Below are positions 1 through 6,022 of a stretch of 17,485 nt of DNA, piece after piece. The notes below the pieces were generated by a model, which saw only the letters and a list, made by a program, of their open reading frames with translations, was not told the DNA's origin and did no database searches. Origin of the DNA: Candidatus Omnitrophota bacterium (GTDB lineage: Bacteria > Omnitrophota > Omnitrophia > Omnitrophales > JACQLI01); the NCBI GenBank assembly GCA_016204125.1, contig JACQLI010000066.1, positions 1-17,485 of the forward strand, given 5' to 3'. A program made the position numbers and the translations under genes. Within the stretch, counting starts at the first letter, position 1, and the number at the start of each line of letters is the position of its first letter.

Positions 1-32
1 CTACACTTCCTACTAGGAGAAAGAAAGACTCG

Positions 33-758
33 ATGATTCCGAAGCTTTTCACTAGAAAAATTGGGTCGGTTGAGATTTTAGAGCTTCGGGGCCTCTTTGC
101 AGACCCCTGGCCTGGAAGAATGAACGAGACGTTCAACAAGGTTTTTGAGCAGGATAAGCCAAGCGGCGTTCTCCTTAATCTTCGTGAAGTAGAAAAAATC
201 GATCATAGCGGTGCCGAAGTCATTCTCAAAACTGCAAGGAGATCTGGCAAAGGAGGGATATTAGGCCAGAACCTTTCGGCCTATTTTGTTGCAGAACATA
301 TGAATCCAAACGAACCGATCCCTATTTTCGAAAAGGAAAGAGAAGCCATCGAGTTTTTCAAGAAAGAGTTTGCATTCCCCGAAGAAGACATTCCACAAGA
401 GCGAAGGAGTTTTCCGCGATTAGAAACGGCTATGCCACTTGAACTCGAATATGAGGATTTTGGTGAGTCTTTCTTTTTTGAAGCAGTCGTAACCAATTTA
501 AGCGAGGGTGGCCTTTATGCCTATTTTTTAGATAGCCAAACAGAAGAGTTAGCGCGGAGAAAACTTGATCCGTTTGATCTGAAATTATTGAAATTAAGAT
601 TTGAACTTTCAGAGAAAGAGGCGGTTGAGGTCGAGGGAAAAGTGATTCGAGCATCAAAGGATGATTTTGGGCTCACTCAAGGCATAGCCATGGAATTTTA
701 TTCCGTACGGCCCGAGGACGGGGAGAGAATTAGCAAGTTTATGAAGGAGAAGAAATGA
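33..758 (+). CDS. STAS-PilZ two-domain protein, copy 1
   Basis: A 241-residue soluble protein with two domains. Residues 1-112 look like a STAS (anti-sigma-factor-antagonist) domain: beta-strand VLLNL at 46-50 followed by KIDHSG at 55-60, where Ser59 sits at the position phosphorylated in SpoIIAA-like proteins. Residues 122-241 are a PilZ domain: R125-x3-R129 and N155-L-S-E-G-G160 match the RxxxR and (D/N)xSxxG motifs that bind cyclic di-GMP in this family. The start ATG has AGGAGA 12 bases upstream, slightly far. The protein ends on the ATGA that starts the next small gene, so the two are coupled. A second STAS-PilZ gene follows at 919. A role as a c-di-GMP receptor acting through protein-protein contacts is inferred from the domains; the partner is unknown. 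Confidence 0.85.
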   Translation: MIPKLFTRKIGSVEILELRGLFADPWPGRMNETFNKVFEQDKPSGVLLNLREVEKIDHSGAEVILKTARRSGKGGILGQNLSAYFVAEHMNPNEPIPIFEKEREAIEFFKKEFAFPEEDIPQERRSFPRLETAMPLELEYEDFGESFFFEAVVTNLSEGGLYAYFLDSQTEELARRKLDPFDLKLLKLRFELSEKEAVEVEGKVIRASKDDFGLTQGIAMEFYSVRPEDGERISKFMKEKK

Positions 759-928
759 GTAATGTTTTAGACTTCTTGATCCGATTAAAGACAGTAAAGA
801 AAGGGGGGGCCGGGCTTCCGCCTCGAAGGATGCGGGAATCGCTCCTTGCTGAACATATGGGGCCTGCCATGCACGCGAAGCTTAATTTGGTCTATCGCGA
901 AAGGAAGAGGCGCGGCGGATGGTTATGA
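755..928 (+). CDS. 57-residue hypothetical protein between the two STAS-PilZ genes
   Basis: I do not recognise this family. The case that it is a gene is its setting: the ATG overlaps the previous stop as ATGA (755-758), a good Shine-Dalgarno (AAGGAG, 744-749) lies 5 bases upstream, and its TGA (926-928) overlaps the ATG at 925 inside the start region of the next gene. The product is strongly basic, beginning MSNVLDFLIRLK with a possible short amphipathic helix, then a Gly/Pro-rich stretch (KKGGAGLPPRR), and ending in a run of Arg/Lys (YRERKRRGGWL). There is no signal peptide or membrane segment. It may be a small adaptor made in fixed ratio with the two flanking STAS-PilZ proteins, but that is only inference from gene order. 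Confidence 0.6.
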   Translation: MSNVLDFLIRLKTVKKGGAGLPPRRMRESLLAEHMGPAMHAKLNLVYRERKRRGGWL

Positions 929-1668
929 GTCGACTTCGATTTGTTACACGTGAAATTGGCAGTGTGAAAGTTTTTGATTTGTTGGGAGACCCCAGTCACG
1001 ATAGTTTGCAAGAGGTGGCTTGGAAAATCCAGCGAAACATCAGAAGGCATCGCCTCCAGCGCGTCATTCTAAACGTTCAAAAGATCAAATCACTTGATGA
1101 AATAGGAATCAGAAAACTCGTCGCTGCTTTTTTGAGACCCCAGAAGAGCGGCATCTATGGATGTTCGGGTGTCTTGATGCATCAGCTTGAGGATACCTAT
1201 CTTCCTAATAACATGAAGATTTGTCCAACGGAGAAGGAAGTTGCGGAGGATTTTGGACCCTTTCTGTTTCATAAGGATGACCTTGGTAAAGTTCTAGGTA
1301 CCGAGGAAGATCATCTCCGACTCCCTGGACATCATGGTCCTGCTGTGGAAATGGAACGACGTCGTGCAAAACGTATGCACGTGGCCATCCCCCTTGAAAT
1401 GACACTCTTACCCAAAGGCAAGGATTCGATCGTGACGCAAGCCATTGCCACCAATATCAGTGAAAGCGGTATCTTCATAGAATATTTGGACCTTGATGCC
1501 CTGAAGGTAGTGGAGGAATTAGATCCGCTCGAGGGAATGAAGGTAGAAGTTCAGATTCATCCTAGCGGGAACTTTCCAGAAGAATACCACCTGGAAGGGA
1601 TTATTCGACGCAGGGAAGCTCGTAAAAGGGGATTGGGAATCGGCGTTCAGTTCACAACACCCACCTAA
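919..1668 (+). CDS. STAS-PilZ two-domain protein, copy 2
   Basis: A 249-residue paralogue of the protein at 33. The N-terminus matches closely (REIGSV against RKIGSV), followed by a STAS-like fold in which the phosphosite is lost: copy 1 has IDHSG, this copy has LDEIG (residues 59-63), so Ser is replaced by Ile62. The PilZ domain (about 145-249) keeps R148-x3-R152 and N179-x-S-x2-G184, so c-di-GMP binding remains likely. The ATG at 919 has GAGG (907-910) 8 bases upstream; the ATG at 925 overlaps the preceding stop and aligns better with copy 1, so either could be used. The protein stops soon after the last PilZ strand and lacks the C-terminal helix of copy 1. The same frame stays open for 63 codons after the stop (see 1669). 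Confidence 0.83.
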   Translation: MVMSRLRFVTREIGSVKVFDLLGDPSHDSLQEVAWKIQRNIRRHRLQRVILNVQKIKSLDEIGIRKLVAAFLRPQKSGIYGCSGVLMHQLEDTYLPNNMKICPTEKEVAEDFGPFLFHKDDLGKVLGTEEDHLRLPGHHGPAVEMERRRAKRMHVAIPLEMTLLPKGKDSIVTQAIATNISESGIFIEYLDLDALKVVEELDPLEGMKVEVQIHPSGNFPEEYHLEGIIRRREARKRGLGIGVQFTTPT

Positions 1669-1860
1669 CGCAAGGGAAGTTCTCCTACCACTTCCGAAGT
1701 ACAAAGTCTAGTCACCAGGTTAAGTGGCCAGCTTGAAGATTATGGTATCAATGTTCAGCAGGGTGGGCTTGGAAATATAATCGTATCCATTGGTGAGGGG
1801 CTCATTCAACGTATCCTCTTTGAGGTCAAGGGGATCCAAGCTGCCAAACAAGCTGCATAA
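1669..1860 (+). pseudogene. Coding-like in-frame tail after the stop of STAS-PilZ copy 2
   Basis: Reading straight on from the TAA at 1666-1668, the same frame has 63 sense codons up to TAA 1858-1860. The translation looks like protein rather than noise: residues such as SEVQSLVTRLSGQLEDYGI could form an amphipathic helix, followed by GGLGNIIVSIGEGLIQRILF and a terminal GIQAAKQAA. I see no ATG, GTG or TTG in this frame, so it is not an ordinary separate gene. It could be the original C-terminus of copy 2 cut off by a nonsense mutation, a stop-readthrough extension, or a chance open stretch; a random 63-codon run free of stops is expected about one time in twenty. Beyond this, the 1669-2023 gene-free region holds the promoter and leader listed separately. 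Confidence 0.35.
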
Positions 1861-1884
1861 CCTGCAAAAAAGATAACAATTTTG

Positions 1885-1913
1885 TTGACCCGGTTTACCT
1901 ATTGTGATATAAA
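1885..1913 (+). promoter_or_regulatory. Sigma70-type promoter of the DUF1844-to-tRNA operon
   Basis: TTGACC (1885-1890), a 17-base spacer, and TATAAA (1908-1913): each hexamer is one base from consensus. Transcription should begin near 1920, giving a leader of about 100 bases before the ATG at 2024. It follows directly after the coding-like tail that ends at 1860. It is the only strong promoter seen before an 8-kb run of tightly packed genes. Confidence 0.7.
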
Positions 1914-1919
1914 GTTTCT

Positions 1920-2023
1920 TTGCTTGGAGGCCTTCGAGGTCTCCACTCACCCTATAGAGGTTCTTGGCTTAAAATCTCTCCCCACTCGGGCCAAGGACCT
2001 CTTTTTTTTAGGAGACAATTTTT
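1920..2023 (+). promoter_or_regulatory. Structured 5' leader, candidate attenuator
   Basis: Two mutually exclusive structures can be drawn. Hairpin 1 is 1926-1944 (GGAGGCCT / AGGTCTCC, 8 pairs with one G-U, loop TCG). The terminator hairpin pairs 1957-1968 with 1990-2001 and is followed by eight T. The 3' arm of hairpin 1 contains GAGGTC (1936-1941), a perfect complement of GACCTC (1996-2001) in the terminator's 3' arm, so pairing these would break both hairpins and allow readthrough. The leader ends with the Shine-Dalgarno AGGAGA (2010-2015) directly after the T-run. I do not recognise a known riboswitch class and see no leader peptide. The alternative is a ~90-nt small RNA with its own terminator. 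Confidence 0.5.
1957..2009 (+). terminator. Intrinsic terminator inside the leader
   Basis: GAGGTTCTTGGC (1957-1968) pairs with GCCAAGGACCTC (1990-2001) over 12 base pairs with one G-U, extendable by A1956-T2002. The loop is 21 bases, and eight T follow (2002-2009). This has the form of a Rho-independent terminator, lying downstream of the promoter at 1885 and one base before the ribosome-binding site of the gene at 2024. Confidence 0.7.
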
Positions 2024-2377
2024 ATGGATAAAGAGGTTCGATTTACTCAGAAAAAGGTGGACGAATCTTGGAAAAACGAGGTTTCCCGTGAAAAGGGGGA
2101 ACCCAAGAAAAGCGAGCCCACCTCAAAATCCTCTCTTAACTTTTCCACTTTTCTAACATCTTTAGGTTATCAAACCCTTATGCATTTGGGTGAAGTTCCG
2201 CACCCTGAAACCCAAGAACGCTACGTTGACCTTCAGGCTGCGAAGGAGACGATTGATATCTTGATCCTGCTCGAGGAAAAGACGCGTGGCAACCGAACCG
2301 AAGAAGAAGAGAAGATTTTAAAAACACTTCTACCAGACCTTCAGATGAAATTTGTCGAGAAGACATCCCACTCGTGA
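2024..2377 (+). CDS. DUF1844 family protein
   Basis: A 117-residue soluble protein. Residues 1-38 are charged and low in complexity (KKVDESWKNEVSREKGEPKK), as is common before the DUF1844 core. The core (about 39-112) has the family pattern LNFSTFLTSLGYQTLMHLGE, then PHPET, a helix VDLQAAKETIDILILLEEKT and a last helix EEEEKILKTLLPDLQMKFVE. The function of the family is not known. The start ATG has AGGAGA 8 bases upstream, directly after the leader terminator. The stop overlaps the GTG start of the membrane protein at 2374 (GTGA). It is the first gene of the long operon, so whatever the leader senses acts here first. Confidence 0.85.
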   Translation: MDKEVRFTQKKVDESWKNEVSREKGEPKKSEPTSKSSLNFSTFLTSLGYQTLMHLGEVPHPETQERYVDLQAAKETIDILILLEEKTRGNRTEEEEKILKTLLPDLQMKFVEKTSHS

Positions 2378-3369
2378 AAAAACGTTTGGGTTTTTTCTTC
2401 CGTCTTGTCGTCAGTCTTGGCGCCCTCGGCGGACTTATCTACATCCTCCAAGAAAAGTTAGGAGAGAGCTTGCAGATTTTAAGACATGACCTCCAATGGA
2501 ATTGGTTCGTTCTCGCCGTTGGTGTTTACTTTCTTGCCTTAGTGCTCCTTGCTTGGAGGCTGCAGTTTGTTTTACAGGCTCAAGAGGTGAAGGTGAATTT
2601 GCGTCAGTCCTTTTATCTCTCTTTCCTGGGTTTCTTCTTTAATCTCTTTTTTCCTTCGGCTTTGGGTGGTGACATAGCCAAGGCCTATTTTGCTTACCAA
2701 TACTCAGGCAAAAAGGTAGCTTCCCTTACGGGGGTGATCCTTGACCGATTGCTTGGGTTTATTACCTTGGTTCTGATTGCGCTCGTCGCGCTTTTGGTTG
2801 CCCATGGGCAGAAAATCACAAATCCTGTTGTGGAAAGGTCTGTCTACGTAGCTGTAGGAATCCTCATCTTCAGTCTTTTTTTCTTCCTAAGCCATGACTT
2901 TGCGAAAAAATTTAAGTTCCTATCTTTTCTCATCCCCTCAGCTAAATGGCGGGAAGAACTTAAAGAGCTCTATCACGCCATCCGTTCTTTCCGGAATCAC
3001 AAGCAAGCTCTTGTGATGTGTCTTTTGATTTCAGTGGCGGCTCAGTTTCTTTTCTTTGCAGACGGCGCTTTTCTTGCTTGGAGCATTCGAATCCCCATTT
3101 CTATTTGGCCTTTCTTTCTTCTCATGCCTTTGGTTGGTTTTGTGAGTATGGCACCGAGTCTAAGTGGACTGGGTGTAAGAGAAGCAGGTTTCGTTTTCTT
3201 TTTCAAGCCCCTTATGTCAGTCGAACAAGCCTTTGCGTTATCTTTGTTGTATGATTTCATTCTTTATGGAGTGTCAGTGATTGCAGGACTTATCTTTGCA
3301 TTTAGGGGAGGACTCAAGAAGGAAGTAATGCATGACTTAAGAGTAGTTGAAGAACTAGAGGAGGCCTGA
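2374..3369 (+). CDS. Flippase-like membrane protein (LPG synthase TM region family)
   Basis: A 331-residue polytopic inner-membrane protein with about eight hydrophobic segments (near 7-26, 44-66, 80-96, 122-146, 153-172, 210-232, 240-260 and 280-308). It resembles the lysylphosphatidylglycerol-synthase transmembrane/UPF0104 family, including the characteristic NLFFPSALGGDIAKAYFA around residues 89-106, the segment SLTGVILDRLLGF, and MAPSLSGLGVREAGFVFFF in the second half. Family members without the aminoacyltransferase domain are thought to move lipids or lipid-linked precursors across the membrane; the substrate here cannot be told. The start is GTG overlapping the preceding stop. The gene ends two bases before the start of the Trm112-like gene. 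Confidence 0.8.
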   Translation: MKKRLGFFFRLVVSLGALGGLIYILQEKLGESLQILRHDLQWNWFVLAVGVYFLALVLLAWRLQFVLQAQEVKVNLRQSFYLSFLGFFFNLFFPSALGGDIAKAYFAYQYSGKKVASLTGVILDRLLGFITLVLIALVALLVAHGQKITNPVVERSVYVAVGILIFSLFFFLSHDFAKKFKFLSFLIPSAKWREELKELYHAIRSFRNHKQALVMCLLISVAAQFLFFADGAFLAWSIRIPISIWPFFLLMPLVGFVSMAPSLSGLGVREAGFVFFFKPLMSVEQAFALSLLYDFILYGVSVIAGLIFAFRGGLKKEVMHDLRVVEELEEA

Positions 3370-3371
3370 AC

Positions 3372-3548
3372 ATGATTGATGAAGAATTGCTCAAGATTCT
3401 AGCTTGCCCCGCTTGTAAACAAGCGGTAAAGCTGGAAAAAGATCGGATTATTTGTCAAAATCCCAATTGCAGGTTACGTTATCCTATTCGCGATGGGATA
3501 CCTGTGATGCTCATTGATGAAGCAGAGAAAGCAGGAGGAAATCTATGA
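3372..3548 (+). CDS. Trm112-like zinc-ribbon protein (UPF0434)
   Basis: A 58-residue protein beginning MIDEELLKILACPACKQ. Cys12-x2-Cys15 and Cys28-x4-Cys33 form a likely zinc site, and the tail LRYPIRDGIPVMLIDEA is the hallmark of the Trm112/UPF0434 (YcaR-like) family. Archaeal and eukaryotic Trm112 activates methyltransferases; in bacteria the small YcaR-type proteins lie near LPS and envelope genes and their partner is not certain. The gene starts two bases after the flippase-like gene and its TGA overlaps the ATG of accB (ATGA at 3545), so it is coupled on that side. Confidence 0.88.
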   Translation: MIDEELLKILACPACKQAVKLEKDRIICQNPNCRLRYPIRDGIPVMLIDEAEKAGGNL

Positions 3549-4018
3549 CGCTCAAAGAGCTCAGAGAACTGATCAGTCTCATGGAGGAGCATGGCCTGAG
3601 CGAACTTGATATTGAGAAGGAAGGGCTTAAGGTTCGATTGAAAAAAGAGGCTTCTGGGAAAATTGTGCCCCAGCAGGTGATTCTTTCAGCGCCAAGCACA
3701 TCACTTCATTCGACTCATACACCGCAGATTCCAACAGCAGGACAGCAGACAGCAAGAGATACCGTGGAAGATGCTAACCTTATTACCGTCCGCTCCCCCA
3801 TGGTTGGAACCTTTTATGCCACACCCGCTCCAGACGCTGCTCCCTATGTGACGAAAGGGAAGAAGATTTCAGAAGGGGATGTCCTGTGTATCATTGAAGC
3901 GATGAAACTCATGAATGAGATTAAATCTGACGTAGGCGGTGTCATTATTGATATTCTTGTCGAAAATGGCCAACCCGTTGAGTTTGACCAACCTCTCTTC
4001 AAAATTCAAAAGTCTTAA
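3545..4018 (+). CDS. accB: Biotin carboxyl carrier protein of acetyl-CoA carboxylase
   Basis: A 157-residue BCCP, the usual length. It carries biotin between biotin carboxylase and carboxyltransferase in the first step of fatty-acid synthesis. Residues 1-37 form the conserved N-terminal region (MTLKELRELISLMEEHGLSE), followed by a flexible linker rich in Ser, Thr, Pro and Gln (about 42-78). The biotinyl domain spans about 80-156. The biotinylation site is EAMKLMNEI, with Lys121 as acceptor, and SPMVGTFY (84-91) and GGVIIDILVENGQPVE are typical. accC follows 26 bases later, the normal accBC pair. No carboxyltransferase genes are present in this window. Confidence 0.97.
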   Translation: MTLKELRELISLMEEHGLSELDIEKEGLKVRLKKEASGKIVPQQVILSAPSTSLHSTHTPQIPTAGQQTARDTVEDANLITVRSPMVGTFYATPAPDAAPYVTKGKKISEGDVLCIIEAMKLMNEIKSDVGGVIIDILVENGQPVEFDQPLFKIQKS

Positions 4019-4044
4019 CTCTGATTCGAGAAAGTCAAAGCGTT

Positions 4045-5427
4045 ATGTTCCATAAGATACTGATTGCTAATCGTGGGGAAGTCGCTATTCGGATCATACG
4101 GGCGTGCCGTGAGCTCGGGATTCATTCCGTAGCTGTCTATTCCAAGGCCGATCGCGATTCGTTGCATGTCAAACTAGCGGACGATGCCATCTGTGTTGGC
4201 AATGCGCCTTCAAGCGAAAGTTATCTCAATATCCCAGCCATCATCAGTGCCGCGGAAGTGGCTGATGTCGAGGCCATCCATCCAGGATGGGGATTTCTGG
4301 CTGAGAATGCTCACTTTGCTGAAATTTGCGAGTCCTGTCAGATTCGATTTATCGGCCCCAAACCCGAGAGCATTCGTCTGGCTGGCGACAAATCAATGGC
4401 CAGGAACGTGATGCGTAAGGCGGGTATTCCCATCATTCCTGGAAGTAAAGAAACGGTCAAGGATCAGGATGAAGCTTTTCGTTTAGCCAAGAAATTCGGT
4501 TATCCCGTGATCATTAAAGCTGCAGCTGGCGGGGGAGGAAAGGGAATGAAGGTAGCGCATAACGATGGCAAATTAATCAGTGCCTTTCTCACCGCCCAGG
4601 CCGAAGCCGAGGCCGCTTTCGGCAACCGCAGTGTCTATATCGAAAAATTCATCATGGAACCGCGTCACATTGAAATTCAAGTATTGGCTGATCGCTTCGG
4701 GAGTATCATCCACCTCGGAGAGCGCGATTGTTCGATTCAGCGGCGTCATCAGAAGCTACTTGAAGAAAGCCCCGCAACGGGTTTGACTGAAAAATTACGC
4801 CGACGAATCGGTGAAACAGCGACCAAAGTGGCAAAAGCTGTCCAGTATGAGAATGCAGGGACGGTTGAATTTTTGGTAGACAGCGACGATAATTTTTACT
4901 TCATGGAAATGAATACACGTCTCCAAGTAGAACATCCTGTGACTGAGGCGGTCACTGGAATCGACCTTGTGAAGGAGCAAATTCGGATTGCGGCAGGCGA
5001 AAAACTCAGGTGGGGTCAATCTGATATAAAATTCGAAGGTCACGCCATCGAATGTCGAATCAATGCAGAGGATCCCGATCATGATTTCCTCCCTTCACCA
5101 GGAAAGATTGAAAGCCTTCTCTTGCCAGGGGGTCCGAATGTCCGTGTTGATTCCCACGTCTATCCAGGGTACACGATTCCCCCTTATTACGACTCTCTGA
5201 TCGCCAAAATCATTGTCCATGCCCCCAATCGCCAAGAGGCGATCGCAGCAATGCAGCGTGCCTTAAGGGAAACCATCATCAGCCCTGTCAAGACCACCAT
5301 CTCTTTGCATGAGAAGATCCTGAACAGGCCTCGTTTTCGCCAGGGCAAAGTGGGGACAAATTTTATTGATACCCAGTTTACAACCAGTAAAATAGGAGCT
5401 TTGGAAGAACGAAAGGAAGAAGCTTAA
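4045..5427 (+). CDS. accC: Biotin carboxylase subunit of acetyl-CoA carboxylase
   Basis: A 460-residue ATP-grasp enzyme that carboxylates the biotin of AccB using ATP and bicarbonate. Residues expected from the E. coli enzyme are in place: Lys116, Lys158 before the glycine-rich loop GGGGKGMK (162-169), His208, Lys237, Glu275, and Glu288-M-Asn290-x-Arg292 in MEMNTRLQVEHPVTE. The N-terminal KILIANRGEVAIRIIRA is typical. The C-terminus is about ten residues longer than E. coli AccC and ends in a charged tail (GALEERKEEA). There is only a weak Shine-Dalgarno (GAGAAAG), so expression is probably tied to accB. The AmaP-like gene follows after 10 bases. Confidence 0.97.
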   Translation: MFHKILIANRGEVAIRIIRACRELGIHSVAVYSKADRDSLHVKLADDAICVGNAPSSESYLNIPAIISAAEVADVEAIHPGWGFLAENAHFAEICESCQIRFIGPKPESIRLAGDKSMARNVMRKAGIPIIPGSKETVKDQDEAFRLAKKFGYPVIIKAAAGGGGKGMKVAHNDGKLISAFLTAQAEAEAAFGNRSVYIEKFIMEPRHIEIQVLADRFGSIIHLGERDCSIQRRHQKLLEESPATGLTEKLRRRIGETATKVAKAVQYENAGTVEFLVDSDDNFYFMEMNTRLQVEHPVTEAVTGIDLVKEQIRIAAGEKLRWGQSDIKFEGHAIECRINAEDPDHDFLPSPGKIESLLLPGGPNVRVDSHVYPGYTIPPYYDSLIAKIIVHAPNRQEAIAAMQRALRETIISPVKTTISLHEKILNRPRFRQGKVGTNFIDTQFTTSKIGALEERKEEA

Positions 5428-5437
5428 CTTTAAACCT

Positions 5438-6001
5438 ATGAAAGTGATACAAGCGTTTGCCACGATCTTCTCAGTGCTCGCCTTTTTGACTTTAGGAAGT
5501 CTTCTTCTGATTGTGGCTCTCCGTTTGCTCTCTCTGGAAGATGCTGTGCTGAGGATTCAGGAGATGTATACCGATCCTTGGCGGTCGATACAGACAGGTA
5601 TGGTGGGTCTTCTTTTTATTTTTGTGGGCCTCACTTTTGCTAAGATGCTGATTAAACGCGGCAGACAGGCAGAAGCTGTCATTTTTCAAGGTGAGTCTGG
5701 TCCTGTAGTGGTTTCAACTACGGCGATCGAAGATGTCGTAAAAAGGATCCTCAAGAGATTTCCTTTGGTGAAAGAATGGAAAACCAAAATTTTGATTGAT
5801 AATCGGGATGTAGAAATCAAATTAAGGCTTATTCTTTGGTCGGGAGGGGATGTCCCAGCTCTTTTGACGAGCGTTCAGCAGGAGGTCAAAGATCGGTTAA
5901 AGAAAGTCCTAAGTCCCGATGGCAAACTTGAAATCCATTGCGATGTTTCGCGCATTGAAGAATCTCATTTGGAAATGGAAGAGGGCACAGTAACCGTTTA
6001 A
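5438..6001 (+). CDS. amaP: AmaP-like membrane protein with Asp23-type domain
   Basis: A 187-residue protein with two membrane helices (about 7-31 and 53-71) followed by a cytoplasmic domain (83-187) resembling the Asp23/Gls24 (DUF322) family: VVVSTTAIEDVVKRI, then strands KTKILIDNRDVEIKLRL and a helix LLTSVQQEVKDRLKKVL. In Staphylococcus, AmaP anchors the alkaline-shock protein Asp23 to the membrane; in Gram-negative and uncultured lineages the role is not established. No separate asp23 gene is in the window. It sits 10 bases after accC and 21 before the phosphofructokinase. The family call is good; the symbol is tentative. Confidence 0.75.
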   Translation: MKVIQAFATIFSVLAFLTLGSLLLIVALRLLSLEDAVLRIQEMYTDPWRSIQTGMVGLLFIFVGLTFAKMLIKRGRQAEAVIFQGESGPVVVSTTAIEDVVKRILKRFPLVKEWKTKILIDNRDVEIKLRLILWSGGDVPALLTSVQQEVKDRLKKVLSPDGKLEIHCDVSRIEESHLEMEEGTVTV

Positions 6002-6022
6002 AACGAAGGAGCGGCAACGAGG

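Noticed and set aside
1920..2010. Leader region considered as 6S RNA, SRP RNA or a known riboswitch
   Set aside because: The length (~90 nt) is too short for 6S RNA, the SRP tetraloop and conserved internal loops are absent, and I could match no riboswitch consensus. It is kept as an unassigned structured leader.
4795..5082. 95-codon minus-strand ORF in accC
   Set aside because: It is antisense to conserved biotin carboxylase sequence and shows no domain of its own.
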